DNA of 44,717 nucleotides from Sphaeroforma sirkka (Eukaryota > Opisthokonta > Ichthyosporea > Ichthyophonida): contig LUCW03000403.1 of the NCBI GenBank assembly GCA_001586965.3, positions 52,501 to 97,217 on the forward strand, read 5' to 3'. Shown piece by piece: positions 30,531 through 44,673 of this stretch. The notes beneath the pieces were generated by a model that worked only from the letters and a program-made list of their open reading frames with translations, had not been told where the DNA came from and did not search any database. Positions within the stretch are counted from its first letter, which is position 1. The number at the start of each line of letters is the position of its first letter. The translations under genes and the position numbers were made by a program.

Positions 30531-33500
30531 CTACCTTGGAGTTCTTTGATAATGGTATGGCCGTTGTCTATTGCTGCCCGCTCGTTCGTGATCAGCTCTC
30601 TCATCACTATCTCTACCGCCAACCCTGCGCCTACTGCCATATCGATCAGGAGGTTCAGATCCGTATTGATTGGCGCTGTTATTCCTGTATCCATTCCTAC
30701 CTTCATGTCGACGTGCATGTGAGCGATCCAGTTCTTGGTTGCTTCGGCTCGTACCCCTATACCCACCTCTAACTGTACGTCCACCTCGACTATCACCGTG
30801 GCCACCTCTCTGTGTATACCTATACGTAGCGCCATCATAAAAAGTGCTCGATCGCACACCCGAAGGTTCACCAGAAAGTCTGTCAGCGCTGAAAGAATGC
30901 GCCACGAGTAAAGCGCGAACGGTATCAAACGCCGCTAAAAGCTTTGGACTATCCACCGGTGCACCGATCGCAGTGTCGCACAGCTCCGCAATACCTTTCC
31001 GCAATTCCAGAACATCTTCTTCGGCATGCGAAGGAATCACCACCGACTGCTCTGTGTTGCCGATCTCGTAGAACACTCCTCTCCCGTCACGTTCACAGAC
31101 CCTAGAGAGGCACAAGGGACGCGTAGATGGCTATCAGTTTATGGAGCAGCGAATTGAGAAAGGAGTACAAAAAATGCTGCAACACTACGTGCGTGACGAT
31201 TAGCCTATTTGTGATCGTACTTGGCAGAGTACAAGACCTCGCGGGCAACTACTTGTAACAGGGGCGCATGGAACAAGTGACAACAAAAATGGTCAAACAA
31301 GGACTCTGTACACCACACCGGAGACTGCGTATACTTCCAACGGCTGGTGTGGCTGATGGTTCAGACCAGAAACTTTCACTAAATATGCAGGGATTTTCGA
31401 AAGCACTGCACCGATACACAGTCGGTACAACGCCGCGCGCCACAAGCGTTGAGCCGACAATCGATCCCATCGGTATCTGGACCAGTGACTCGCTGTTTCG
31501 AGAACGCGCAATAGGATGTCAGGAAATATAACGAACGTACCTTTTCACGTCAGGCGCCAACAGTAGTGTCATGGCCGGTTCTAAGAGTGTGGAATCGTAG
31601 ACAAACGTCTTTGCAGTCCTCATAATCTGGTAATAGGAGTACCATGTCGTCATGGCTTCGCTTCTCATCTCTTTTGGGATCTTGAAGTTCACTGATCCTG
31701 GATGCATCTACGGTTGGGAAGTGTTAAAGCACAGAACATGAGTGCGCATCATGTTCTGACAAATCACTTAAAATATGTCAAGCTACGCTTAATCGGTCAC
31801 TCAGCCCTGTCCTTAGAAAACGTGGTTGTGAGGGACTGTGCTGATACAGTAGAGATCTTAAGCTTCGATAGCTGAAGCACACAAATCTTCAGAAGCAGTA
31901 TTGCATACCTCCACACGAGAAAGCGAATCCCCCAGGTATGCGGAAACGGATTTCCTATTCTTGGCTGCAACGCTGGGCCACAGGCCGATACCCATCACAG
32001 CTCTAGTAGGAAGGCAAAGGGTACACACACCGTTACTTCAGCATACACCTCGCTTAAATGAGACAACGGCTATGGTATGCATCACTTGAGGTAGAGATTT
32101 CGAGTCAAGCCTATCGTTGGTTCAGTCTCTGGACACAGTACTATATCAGCAATTCGTGCTTTAATATTGACAGCTTCTAGAACACAGGTTGGAAACCAGA
32201 TACCTTTCTACCAACGACTTTTGCTAGGTACCCATACAGGAACAGATTGTCGTATCTCATATGTAGGACCTGTCGATTCCAAGATGAGATCTGATTCAAA
32301 CATCGATCGTTACATGCAATGAATAGCCAAACTCTCAGCACACTCGCGGGAACATAATAAGCATGCATCACAACTACATCACAACTATATCTCTAGTTGT
32401 TGTAAATGAACAAGGAAATACAATCGAAGATATACTCATGTTGCAGCACTGAAATACGAAATGTCAAATCAGGTCATCGAGTGGGCTGAGCTCATATGAG
32501 TAACAGAGAGCAACCACACTTTTGACAGTGACCTACAGAAACAATAAGACGACGAAAGTATCGCACATAAACTGCAGACTACCGTAGATGAGCCAGATAT
32601 ACATTGAGATATCAAGAACCTCGGTCGTGAACTTCCGACTGTCGCGGAGAAGCTACTGATACAAACACTTTCGGAAGGTATGGGACATACCGGAACACGG
32701 CATCGTGTCTAACCCCCTCATCCCTCAACCCTAATTTCGTGCACATGGCCTTGATATCCCCTACTAAGCTGTGTGCAAATTTCATGGTTGTCTGCGAAAT
32801 GAAATGGTCGGTGCAGAACTTATTCTGCATCCGCCGGTCACCAATAAGCGAGCACCATGTTGCGTAGGTTTTAAGAAGCGTGATGTGATCTGACATGCAC
32901 AAACCAGCTAGACTAGCCTTCGCCATGTTGGCCTCGTACTCACGACCTGTAAATCAGAGACAGTCATTGGTGCGAGGGTTAGGGGTATGCAAAAAAACCC
33001 CCGTTGCCAATGAGGGAAAAGCAATGACCGATAATAACCCTAGCCTCGTCTCCATAGAGTTTATACGCGGGTGTAACTCTATTGATTAATGTAAGCGAAT
33101 CAATTAAAAGACTCAGTGAGTTCACGAACGAACGGAGTCTCCCGCGCCACAACCACCTACATAGTACTGAGCGTCAGATATCTTGCCCTGGTGGTAGAAC
33201 GCAGGGACAAAGGTACAAAGGTACAAAGGTATCCCATGGAGTGCAAAAGGTATGCGAGGTATCGGACAACATACCCAGTGGCGCAAAAAAAGGGTTTTTG
33301 TATGAAATAAATGCGGCCACGATGCAGGCCCAATCGAGACATCCCATGAGATGACCATAAAGGATGAGTCTGCCTAGACGAGGATGCAATGGCAGCGACG
33401 CCAGTTTTTCACCCAAGTGGGTCATATTCTCATCCTTGTCAAGTGCACCTTTTCGCAGATAAGAATGCGATGTATGTGGTAACAGGGGATTAGGCAGAGT

Positions 33501-36500
33501 ACGAGAAGGTAAGCACGGTGCTACAATACTAAGTAAAGGTGAGTAGATCGGAGCTGACACTACAAGTGTTTGTGATAGTCAGTAACAATGCCCCGAGACC
33601 AGGGACCGTGTACACATACTGCACATTTACCAAGGTAACATTGCATTTGATATATTTTTTTTGAACGACAACCCACCTATGCCTTCCAGCAAGGTCACTG
33701 CGTTGTCGACGGTAGACAGCTCTGGCGGATCCAGTGCGCGGGTAAGTGTCGGGCGGATCAGCCCTAGTTTGTGCACCTGTGAGGTTAGAAGTCCAATGCA
33801 AGCTAAATGTGTGGTAGGACAACACTACATATATTGACCTTTGAACCAAATACAGAGTGTAGGCATCGAATGACTGAAAAGCGTTCAAAGCATCAACAAG
33901 TGAGCCAACCCATTCACGAAAGATTGCTGAGGTATACTCTAGATCTTACAAGAGAAGCGAAATGCGGGAGTTGCTCATGGTCAGTTCAAAAATGTGTTGT
34001 AACACGTGACCATTAGAGTCCACAAAACATCAATCGTCAGGAATTGAGTAGCGTCAGGACTCACACTTGGCCGTCAGCCGCCGGATGATGTCAAATCAGC
34101 TGTAAGTAAACGTTTACGTTAACGTAACTACGATTCACATTCCCACATAGTCATGTAGTATGAGATTCTTCAATATACAGCTGCGATTGAAGGAATGAAC
34201 TTACCTTGACCATCAAGCACAGTTCCTCTACCGGTGTTCGTCTCATCTCTGGCTCGATCATATCCTTCATCGCCTCCAGATTATAACGTGTGTACAATCT
34301 GTGCGAGGCAATCAACGAGGTGAGGTAAACAAAGTTTAGCAGAAAGAAACAATCGGTTGGTGCCGCACTTACACGTCCATTGTCCCCGGTTGCCTCATGT
34401 GCATTGCGTATGTGATATGCCACAGTATCTGTAGACTCGTGCTGGCTGTGACACCTGCTGGTACGACCCCTCCACTGTTAACAGTTAACCCTGCTGATCG
34501 GTGCAGTATCAGATGTCTGTATGCGTGCATCCAAAAACACACCACAGCAGTATACTACACGATGTAATATGCTACTAAGAAACTTAAAGACAAACTGCGT
34601 AGATATCAATACCTCGATATGGAGCGTATGATATAACATATACGTTTATAGACCACTTTTGGGCTGACACCTACCAAGAACCCCTGCCCCCCTCTGATAT
34701 TGGCAATTGGCCTTGCGGATCAGTTCAGCCACAGATGGCTGTAGGTACGCATGTATAACAACACCACAGCAACATTTTGAACAACTGGCCACCAAACCGA
34801 GATACACCGTCTTCATTGGCATCCATAGTTATCCATAGCTCAGGATACAACATACAAAACACACCTATAGACCTCACCAGGCTGACACCTGCCAGCACGG
34901 CCCCTGCGCTGTTGGCAGTTGGCCTTGCTGATCGGTGCAGTAACGAGTGCCTGAATGTGCATGTCGGTGAGGTATTCGGTCACACGACATTTGCCGCTGT
35001 CAATGACATACACGATGTCGTCGATGGTGATGGACGTCTCCGCTGCACAGAACCAAGAAAGTGCGGATCGGATTGAGTTTAGTAACTCTATCGCACACAA
35101 CTAAACTTACATCTACGCCACCAGATATGATCGTTGAAGCCATATGTTGAAGTGATTTGCGATTGATAACAATGTGCAGGAATGGATCAAGAGTAGTTAA
35201 TAATATGTAAAGAATGGATCGAGAGCAGTTTATAATATGTAAAGAATGGATCGAGAGCAGTTTATAATACGTAAGGAATGTATCGAGAGCACTTTATAAT
35301 ATGTAAGGACTGGACCGAGAGCAGTTTATAATACGTAAGGAATGTATCGAGAGCAGTTTATAATATGTAAGGACTGGACCGAGAGCAGTTTATAATATGT
35401 GAGGAATGTATCGAGAGCAATTTATAATATGTAAGGAATGGACCGAGAGCAGTTTACAATACGTAAGGAATGGATTGAGAGCAGTTTATAATATGTAAGG
35501 AATGTATAGAGATCAGTCTATAATATGTAAGGAATGGATCGAATTTGTATCATAAATATTTTGGTGTGAATTCTCACGTGTGGTAGAATTCGAAACAATA
35601 TATTCTACAGCAAGAAATACTAGTACACATAGAAAGTGTATGGCATCCAAACAGCTTTCCACAGAATTCGTGTTGACTTGTGCACTTTATCAGTCAAACA
35701 TCACGCAAGCACAACATCACATCTGGAGCGTCGACGAGGGCATGGCTCTCCTTACCTAGATTTGTGCCGAGAATAACCTTGGTGCGATTTGGCGGGGGTG
35801 GCTGAAATACTAATTTCTGATCTGGCACCGGCAGCAACGAGTATAACGGCAAGACCCACATGCTCTGATCTTTCTCTAGCAGTGCCTTTACATCGGCTGA
35901 ATGAGACGTAAAAGCCATGGATATAAGCAAAGGTAGGGTGAGATTGGGTGAATATAACGTCCTTTCGAAAACAATCGATGGCACGTATAACCGCAAGTTA
36001 GATATACCTATATGTAGTATATGTCTATACTTGGCGTACACACACACTCACACAACTTCACAGACATTTATATACGCATACCTATATGTAGTGTATGCCT
36101 ATACTTGGCATAGACACACACTCACACAACTGCACAGACATGTATATACGCACACCTATATGTAGTATATGTCTATACTTGGCGTATACACACTCACAAA
36201 ACTTCACAGACATTTATATACGCATATGGTATGTCTCGATCTTGTACAACAACGTAATTGACGAGAGCAAAGCCGCGACATATGTCGCTTAAGTATTTGA
36301 TAACATATACTCCGTGAACTGGTCACGATCCTAGGCTACACACGACAGGACACGTACGCACGGAAACGTGCATCGAATATAAACATGTGCACACGTACAC
36401 CCTCACACAATGTGGTACTCACAACTCTATTCTATCCACGTCCCACCACTACTCACTGATTTCTTTGTAGCCCGGCAGGAACACTAGCATGGCTCCAGGC

Positions 36501-39500
36501 GGCCGAGTGCGGTGTATGAAGGCAACCGTGGATGCGACCAGCTCAGCGTTTGTGGTGGCGAATGGGCTGCTTTCCAAATTGAAGATGCTCTGGGCCACGT
36601 GCGGCTTACACTGCAGCCTGGCCTGAATCTCTTGTTTCGTTAAGCGTGGGGTTTCGGAGTCTTCTTTCTCGGTCAGTATGTTGCCGCGACTGGTGTTGTT
36701 AGGTGCACAGTGTTAGCACGTGATGATGTGAGTGCTCAGAGACGAGATTGCCATACTATCCAGGTATACGTGTGTGGATAGGCTATAATTTCCAGGTATA
36801 CGTGTGCGGATAGGCGCACAGTACTAGTAGGCGATGGTGTGGGTGTGCCGTTTGAGCCATCTCAGGTTGATGCGCATGCGGGTGTAAATGTAGAGAGGTG
36901 CGTGCTTCAACAATTTGGATGTTCGTGTATCTGTATTGTATTGGTCGGGATGTCAATAGATACAGTCTCGGTTTCTTTTGTGAATGCGTGCTTATGCATT
37001 GCTCGTGTCTGTTTTTGTGATGGTGAATGTATGCAGCTGTAGTGCTATTGACTCTGAAGATCTACATATGTAGGTCCAATGCATATTATCGTGTATCAAT
37101 CTCGTATTCTTGTTCTTGTTCTGTTAAGTGAAGTATACTCGTGTGGAAAGCTGGGGGTATATGTATGTGCCGTATATAGGAATTTCTTTGTTTGTTTAGG
37201 AGTGAAGGTATACTTAATTCTTTTCTACGTCTCATTCCATGGTTAGGAGTGCAACTATTTCAGTACCATACAACAGATGCTAATTGTGCACTGGAACGGG
37301 TACAGATAATTGAGTTCGGGTCGTTTGTGAATCTTTAAGACCCGTAGGCAGTGGAAGATCATGAGGGCGACTGGTTGGTCGTTGTAGGTTGAGATAGTCT
37401 ATCTCCAAACTACAGATCCAACACAAACACAGCGCAAAGTGCACAGAAATTGATTAGCGAGCCGCCGCGTGGAGACTAACTCATAGATACGTTTCAGAAC
37501 TTGGGCTATCTGAACTGGCACTGGATACGGCGTGATAATATTTATGGATCACTATCAAGGTAGTCGTCGAAGTCACGCGTGCGTGTACAAGGGTGCGTGC
37601 GCATCGCATCTAACGTCTACAATAAATCTTGGAAAATTAATCATCTTACACTGTCACGACTAACGAGTGAAATACAGTAAAACATATTTGAGATTGAAAA
37701 TTTGATCAATAAATTGAATTCGTTACACCAGAGCCGACCATGACTTCTGGAAATATACAAATGAGCTCTATACATGCCTGAATAGAGTTCTCAGGGGCAG
37801 GCAACACGACCCAGAAGTATACTTAGAGATAATAGGCGTATATTTGGTGGCAGGTACATACCTGTCACGCAGCACCTCAATATGATGATTAGACGCAGCC
37901 AACACATCCTCCAAGAAGTGCTCGTCAATGGGATAGTTGGTTTTTCCTGCGGTCCAAAGACAAATCAGGTTGGATCGAATGAGAATTTCGGTACAAGGTA
38001 CGCAACATATTAGAAAGCCCAGAGAAACTTCTGCTCTGTATACCAAGTTGAAAATTTTCAAAACTTTGTCACACGATACAACCCAGGTCTGAATAGTAGC
38101 AAACTAGACAAGCGTGTGCCATGATATCGGGATGCAAATGTGTCCTAAACTTCCGAGACACGCTGTCAATGAACGGTGGTCACAGTTTGGATTTGATCAG
38201 TCTCCTTTTAGATGTTGTAATATAAGTTATATTGGCAGCTTTTATTTTTCCTATGACCCCAATGTGCGCAAATCCGGTCATTAGAGTTATTATAAACGGG
38301 AATCGATTGCTACTCTGGCGATTCGCGTGTAGTAATATATCCGCTTCGGTAGCGCTCAGCTCTCATTCAGTGCAGTATGCATAAAAACTATCACTTGCCC
38401 TGTCTTTAAAGGCTGCTTAAGTCATATATACCACAATAAACGTTTGAGTATTCGCACTGCAACAAACTTTTTGGTGTACGCGATAGCAAATTATGGATTA
38501 AATCCGGGTTTCTTCCGTTTAGGCTGCCACACAGAACTATTGTAGCACTTCACACGATATCACACATAACTATCACACCCACAGCACGATATCACACATA
38601 ACTATCACACCCACAGTAGCTCTTTGTGTACACAGCACACATCGACACATCAATCATATAACACCGTCGCGTCTTTATACAAAATAGCGTTCAAGATACA
38701 GTAGAAGCGGAAGTCTTCAAGTACAATACCGGGAATCTGGAGGGTAGCCGGGTTGAATTCGCTGAAATAAGTTTCAAAGATTGTCGGATCAAGCGTGGCC
38801 GACATGAGAACCACGTTCAGCTGTGGCCGTTGTCTGAGGATGTCTCGGAGGCACAGCATGAGGAAGTCTGAACTCATCTCTCTCTCATGCACCTATTAGG
38901 AATCAAGAAGTGGATATAGCGGGATAAACCGGGATGCTCGAAGTGGAATATGTGTTCTGTTGTGGCGGCTTGCTTCCCGTTTTAGACACTCGAGTTGCAG
39001 TGGTATTAGCTGACAGCAGAATTGCACTGCACACAAAGAAAATATGTCAATGTGTCATAATTGTGTGACACAACGTAGCCCACTAGTTTGCGCTGCATCT
39101 TATACGTTCCGCCAGCACACTTCCTGCCATCTTGCATAATGCTCTCGGTCATTTGCTTCATATTTTAGGTCACATGCTTATTGGTTCATTTCTGTTTGCA
39201 CATTCCGAGAGTGCACGAGACGAACGAGCTTGAGCACTAAATAGGCACAGGTGATACCAAATTCCACATATGATTGTACCTGGCACCAGCATTCACACAC
39301 GCATACAAATTACTTTTCTGAATGAAGCAATACGTACCTCGTCTATAAAGACATGCGTGTACGCACTCAAGTTCGCGTCCGATTGAAGCTGTTGCAGAAG
39401 CACACCTATCGTACAGTAGAGCAACCGGGTCGACTCCGTGACTTCCTTTTCGAACCTGATAAAAAAAAGTAAGACAATTCGTATCGGCCAAACAAACGAA

Positions 39501-42500
39501 TGAGACTATTGGGATATCTCACCAGCGAGTTCTGAAGGGACCGTTGGGAAAGTGACACTATCGCAGTGACTCGAACTTTGGATTGGACCTCAAAAAACAC
39601 TCAGACTTGGCATGGTCTGACTAGAATACCTTATTTGGTACCCTACAAAGCCTCCTATACGTTCAGCACGCTCGTCTGCCACTCTCTCAGCAACACTGAC
39701 GGCACTGATGCGGCGAGGTTGTGTGCACACTATGTGCACGTCTTCGTTTTGCTCGAGTATCATCTCATCCAGCAGCAGCTGTGGTATCTGAGTAGTCTTT
39801 CCGCATCTGTGTGCATGCATAATTTCAATCGTCCATGCATTGGTGAGCGATGTCTGTGTATGTATAATGCCAATAGCTCGTTATTGTGTATTCAACGTAC
39901 TAAGGGATTCAGTGATGTGTGTCGGAGACAAGTGACATTTGCATGAGCAAAATGTTTCTCGAGTACAAAACTGAAAGCGCCATAAAACGTTCCGCACCTA
40001 AGTACGTATGACAACTAGCTGTGGTGGATCAACCCCGAAATACACGAAACAAGCCCAGAGAGACTCTTTTACTAAGGATGGTGTATGTCATCGGCCTGCA
40101 ACTACCATACACATACATACACATACCTGAAAATACGATAACATACCCGATCACACCCATCATTACAGTCACTCGACTGGTGAGTACCGTGGGTAAGAAT
40201 ATAGCTGCGATTTACCTCGACTGAACTTACGGTTTATATACACATCGACATGGGGCACAAAATACTCAGTGGCCATGTGTGTCCCATTGACAATTGATTT
40301 ACGGGTACTACTTCAGCACACTATACATATTGGTTACAGGACTACTAAAAATAAATACCTCAATATATACCTAGGGCATTTATCGGCACAAACTATAAAT
40401 CAGCATCTACACCTACTGCAGTTGCGTAGACTTGTACTGCGCAGGGAGAATCTACTGTGACCGATGCAAATGCACTGCACTCTATCCACACACTTGAATG
40501 AATACGGCACAGCTTATTTGGTACCGTAAGACGTGAGATGTTGACAAGTGAGCAGAATATCTGAATACAACGCCTCATACCCGCCATCCTTTTGACGCAA
40601 CATACCCGGTGGCACCTAGCACTACGGTGACTCTGTTACTGAGCAGTGTGGTGAGAATGTGACTGCGATGCGCGTAGGCTGGCAGGCGTTCTCTTTGAGA
40701 CAGCATAGTCCCATACAATGCACCTGCCCGACTTTGACGGATTGTTGTCTGCGCTTTTTGCAGACATCCGTCGTATAGGACCCGCCCTGACTATATAAAA
40801 ATATGTGGTATTGTAGTCACGGGTTTGGAAGCGCATAGATGAAAACGTGTAGCAGACATGGCCATAAGTGTACACAGTATAACTATGAAGATATGGCGAT
40901 AGTTGACGACACGTATAAGTATGTATATGCATATAGTGATACGTGCGGGTGTGTGCGTGCGGGTGTGTGCGTGCGTACGTGTCTGATATAACTATATACA
41001 CATAGCTGAGTGCCTCTACACTTCGTAATATAATTTATACTGCCAGGGAGTGGCGCGAGGCTAAACTTATCTTACCGAATACGAATTGTTATGCACATTG
41101 ACTGTGTTTTATAAGCTTAGTGTACACACTCTACTACACCACCACACTGTTGATGTGATTCAGCCCGATCTACAGCGTCTCGTATGCATCTGCATCGACA
41201 TCAAGCACTCACATGTGATCCACATATAGCCCGCGTATGAGTCAATGGTATCGAAGAAGAACTCAACGGCCCCCACTACAACGTCATGGGCATGAGCTCC
41301 GACTGCCAATACTAACGAGTTCATTCATGTAGCAAACTAATTTTGAGACCAGGCTCACAGCCCCGTAAAACGTTATGCCACTGACGGCTCAAAATATCTT
41401 AACAGAATAATGAGAGATAATGTCAGAAAGTGTCTATATTACTCAACCGCAGCGTTTACAATAAACTCATGCGCATTTAATACCCAGACAATGGAAAGGA
41501 CAGCATGCGCTTCAAGCTCCTACGCAAGTCTCACCGCTGATGCTCTCCATGAGCGAGTTCGAAGTTACCCTATTATCTTTGGTTGTATGTCACGTCCAAT
41601 ACACTCAAACTCACAGAACGACTGTATAGACTCCATTCGATACAAGACCCATACGGTACTTCCATATACGCATAAATACTCACGCACAACTACGTGAAAC
41701 ATATGCCCCACACAAATCCAAGCTATAGACTCCATTCGATACACAGATCCATACGGTACTTCCATATACGCATAGACAATCACGCACAACTACGTAAAAC
41801 ATATGCCCCACATAGATCCAAGCTATAGACTCCATTCGATACCCAGATCTATGGAGAACCACATATACATATGTGTCATCAGGCATGTAATTCGTCTGCA
41901 TACTCATCCTATATACCCATTGCTCTCTTTAACCTACCCAGGGTGACCCATCCAGCGGTGTGTGCTTTGACTGTTTGCGCGAGCCTCCTGTCAGCGCTTC
42001 TCTGACGTCTCCTAGAGTCTTGCCTATTACATCCATATTTAGTTTCGGTTCAGCATAGAATGCTGGGACGGGTGGGGGGGAAGCCTCACCCTCGGCTGAT
42101 TGGTATTCCCTCAACGTGAAACTGGCTGCTTTACCTTTACTCATATCTGGGTGATAGACCGAAAGCATGTTGTTACTATAAAGATAGCTCAAAATTCGTT
42201 CTCGTGAACGTGTATTTATGTGCAGGTCTATACTCACACCGCAGATATTAATAATAGCCAAACCCCTATCTCAGATCTGCATAATCAGAAGTTATAGCTA
42301 TCCTAGTGGAAAACCGCCAGCCTTTTCGTATAGGCAACCGTGCGTGGCAACACACATAAAAGCGAACAAACAAATGCCTTATACAGTGCAGTATATAATA
42401 GAACTTATCAGTACTCTCGCGATTGACGCCTACGAATCCACTAGTCACTATCTAAGAACAACTGTTGGCACGAAAAATCCGACATACCTTGCCCGTGTAA

Positions 42501-44673
42501 CATATCAAACAGAGAGAAAAATGGGAGACGACAACGAGCATCGGATAAACATACTGGCAAGCTAAGTTGTATATAAGTGGGCACCTAAGGCGGGCAAATT
42601 CTGCCGGACGCTGCCATAGTATGGCGTATGCACATCATGTACACACGGGCATAACCTAACACTGTTCGAAAAAACACACAGCCTCGCACACACACATGTA
42701 CTTACGGGTATCGTAAAGATGGTTCCCCACGGCAGATAGGTGAGTTCCTAAATTCTTGGCTCCAGAACCATTGCGTATGGATTTCTCCTCCACCTCGGCC
42801 AGAGTGTGCGGGTACTCCTCAGTCAACATCCGGTACAGATAATTGGTTTGTGCTTGGCCTCCGTTCGCCTTCAAGAGTACGGTGACTGAAATTGAAAGAT
42901 ATGCACAGGAAGTCATACTTATGAATACAAAGTGAAGTATACTATATTTATGTGTGATTATGAGATGTGCACAGGAAGTCATACTAGTCAATACGAAGTG
43001 GAATATACTATATTTATGTGTGATTATGCGTGTCACATGAGCAGGTAGACACCATTTTGATGACCTTCAAAGCTAGCTGAGCCCAGTCTTGAAATTAACG
43101 AACTAACCGATGAACCCATTCTGCTATACCGTTCTCCCACTATTGCTTCGAGTGATGAATTATAGATCGTTTCAACCCACGAACTAGCCAGTGAGATCAC
43201 AATGAATTGCCATACCGCGCAAGAGGGCAAGTGGTTATATTGTACTGTACTTGACTATCGATACCACATGCACGCCGAGGAAGCTAAGTACACTTGTAAT
43301 GCGTTGCGAGAGCTGTCAAGTTTATTTTGTACAGAAAAAGCGTACAGTGATCTCAAGTAGTTTGCACACTGAAAATCAAACTATCTGTCATCGGAGTATA
43401 ACATAAGACAAGGTCCACAGTCAAACGCATAAAAAAGTATCATTTCAATACACAACAGCTTACATACACGTGTAGAAAGGCGTCTTATGCAACGAGTGAT
43501 TCGACCAACTAAGCGCCAACAGTGCGAATGCCAGACGTGCCAGTATTTCGATATAATCCAGACAAATAAAGTTCGATCCATTGTCAGTCAAGGCACAAGC
43601 ACACCGGAGAGGAATTTCAATTTACCTGCACCGAGGAGGTCAAGGCTCAGAGCTTCAGCAGAGGGTCGGAGTAGTAGAGAACTTTTTTCAGCGAACCCCA
43701 CACCTTCCTCTAAGCAGATCTAAAAGACCAGAAACACAGCGTAGATATCATTGAATATAAGGCATTCATTAATATAGTCTAGGTACAGCCTTCAGATGTA
43801 CTTCCTCGCTAGAGACTTCTCTATCTCCGGTCAGCCAGAAGAACAACATTTGAGGGTTTGTCCACATGGATGTACAAGATATTGAACATGGATATTCAAC
43901 ACACACAAGTTAAATCACAGGCCATAGCAACCAACACTCGCAACCAGGCGGAAAGAAGTATAGGATTGAGGATAGAATACATCATCCAAAACCCACATCC
44001 CTTCACCTCATACTGATTGTATGACTGCACTCATGCCAATGTCTAACTTTGCGGCAAACGAGGAGACAATGACAGATGGAAAATCACTCATAGGTACCAT
44101 GTGGATGACCACATTCTAGTGATGACTCCTTGTGCAAGTATATACAACACATGTCCCGAAAATTACATGTATCACATAAATGCATACGCACACATACATG
44201 TAGGACGTAATATTACTGCCTGACTACACACAGGATTACGGTAGTAGAGAAGTAAGCACTAGCATGCACATACTACACGGCCACTCTCATGAATTTATGC
44301 GTGACTTTCCATGATGACCATGCACAAGCACACGATACGATTGAAATACGTACACACCCACATGAAATCCATCCCTATTCTATCGTATGTGAGCCGTATA
44401 CCTGTGTAATGCATATGTGCCTATATATAAGTCTCCACTCTTCATCGTGCCATCGGCAGATATGCATACATACTGGTTTTCAACTTCCACACGAAATACA
44501 CCGACTACTATACCTTTTTAAATGTTCTTTTCTCTACTACACTGGCCAACTCAACTTGCGACGTAGACTCAGAGCCCGCTTTGAACGCTCTCACAATCTG
44601 TCGCAAGTTTTCCCAAACTTTCGGATCATCTGAGGGCCTAACGTGCTGCATCCAGTCATAACCTCCACCACCA
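30531..44673 (-). CDS. DEAH-box RNA helicase, DHX29/DHX57/DHX36/YTHDC2 group (5' partial)
   Basis: An ATP-dependent RNA helicase read on the minus strand. Exons: 44673-44514, 43719-43626, 42885-42706, 42146-41938, 40790-40606, 39806-39630, 39455-39338, 38892-38730, 37946-37862, 36689-36457, 35896-35756, 35042-34865, 34298-34205, 33776-33677, 33448-33275, 32946-32691, 32290-32204 (or from 32269), 31707-31541 and 31101-30531 (TAG). Codon phases match at every join except 32691 to the next exon, so that join is uncertain. About 1,120 residues are visible and the first exon needs upstream sequence. Motifs: I GATGCGKTTQ, Ia [67 protein letters not shown]. Winged-helix/ratchet ([20 protein letters not shown]) and OB-fold-like ([13 protein letters not shown]) regions follow, as in this group. 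The C-terminus is an RGG/RG-rich tail ([19 protein letters not shown]), typical of RNA binding. The N-terminal 280 residues are not recognised. Naming one orthologue would need a tree. Confidence 0.93.
34446..34760 (-). pseudogene. Two decayed tandem copies of the helicase motif VI exon part
   Basis: Intron sequence 34446-34540 and 34661-34752 is plainly similar to exon 34876-34970; for example tgctgatcggtgcagta is shared exactly by the first copy and the exon. Spacing is about 217 bases (gctgacacct at 34665 and 34881; the same block at 34447), and the flanking intron also aligns (caccacagcaa; tatagacc). Copy 34446-34540 has a TAA in the original frame and lacks QRRGRAGR. Copy 34661-34752 stays open in one frame ([13 protein letters not shown]) and is bounded by ctacag and gtaggt, but motif VI is destroyed. 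Neither can replace the working exon. Confidence 0.8.
35178..35540. repeat. 32-bp satellite, about 11 copies, in helicase intron
   Basis: The unit gtaaggaatggatcgagagc followed by agtttataatat repeats every 32 bases, with alternation between ggatcgag, gtatcgag and ggaccgag variants. It lies between helicase exons 35896-35756 and 35042-34865. Its sequence is unrelated to the 32-bp satellite at 6437-6852. Confidence 0.93.
36007..36230. repeat. 74-bp tandem repeat, 3 copies, in helicase intron
   Basis: The motif cctatatgtagt recurs at 36007, 36081 and 36155, each followed by tctatacttggc, a CA-rich run and cacagacat. It lies between helicase exons 36689-36457 and 35896-35756. Confidence 0.9.
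38551..38620. repeat. 32-bp direct duplication in helicase intron
   Basis: Block cacgatatcacacataactatcacacccacag occurs twice back to back between helicase exons 38892-38730 and 37946-37862. Confidence 0.85.
41628..41900. repeat. 99-100-bp tandem repeat, about 2.7 copies, in helicase intron
   Basis: The motif agactccattcgatac recurs near 41628, 41727 and 41827, with atacggtacttccatatacgca and acatatgccccaca in the first two units. It lies between helicase exons 42146-41938 and 40790-40606. Confidence 0.9.
42901..43030. repeat. 65-bp tandem duplication in helicase intron
   Basis: The segment tgcacaggaagtcatact... to ...tatatttatgtgtgattatg occurs at about 42901 and again at about 42967, between helicase exons 43719-43626 and 42885-42706. 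Confidence 0.85.

Noticed and set aside
30488-30928. 146-codon ORF overlapping the helicase tail in another frame
   Set aside because: It is a shadow of the RG-rich terminal exon, which is in phase with the preceding helicase exon.
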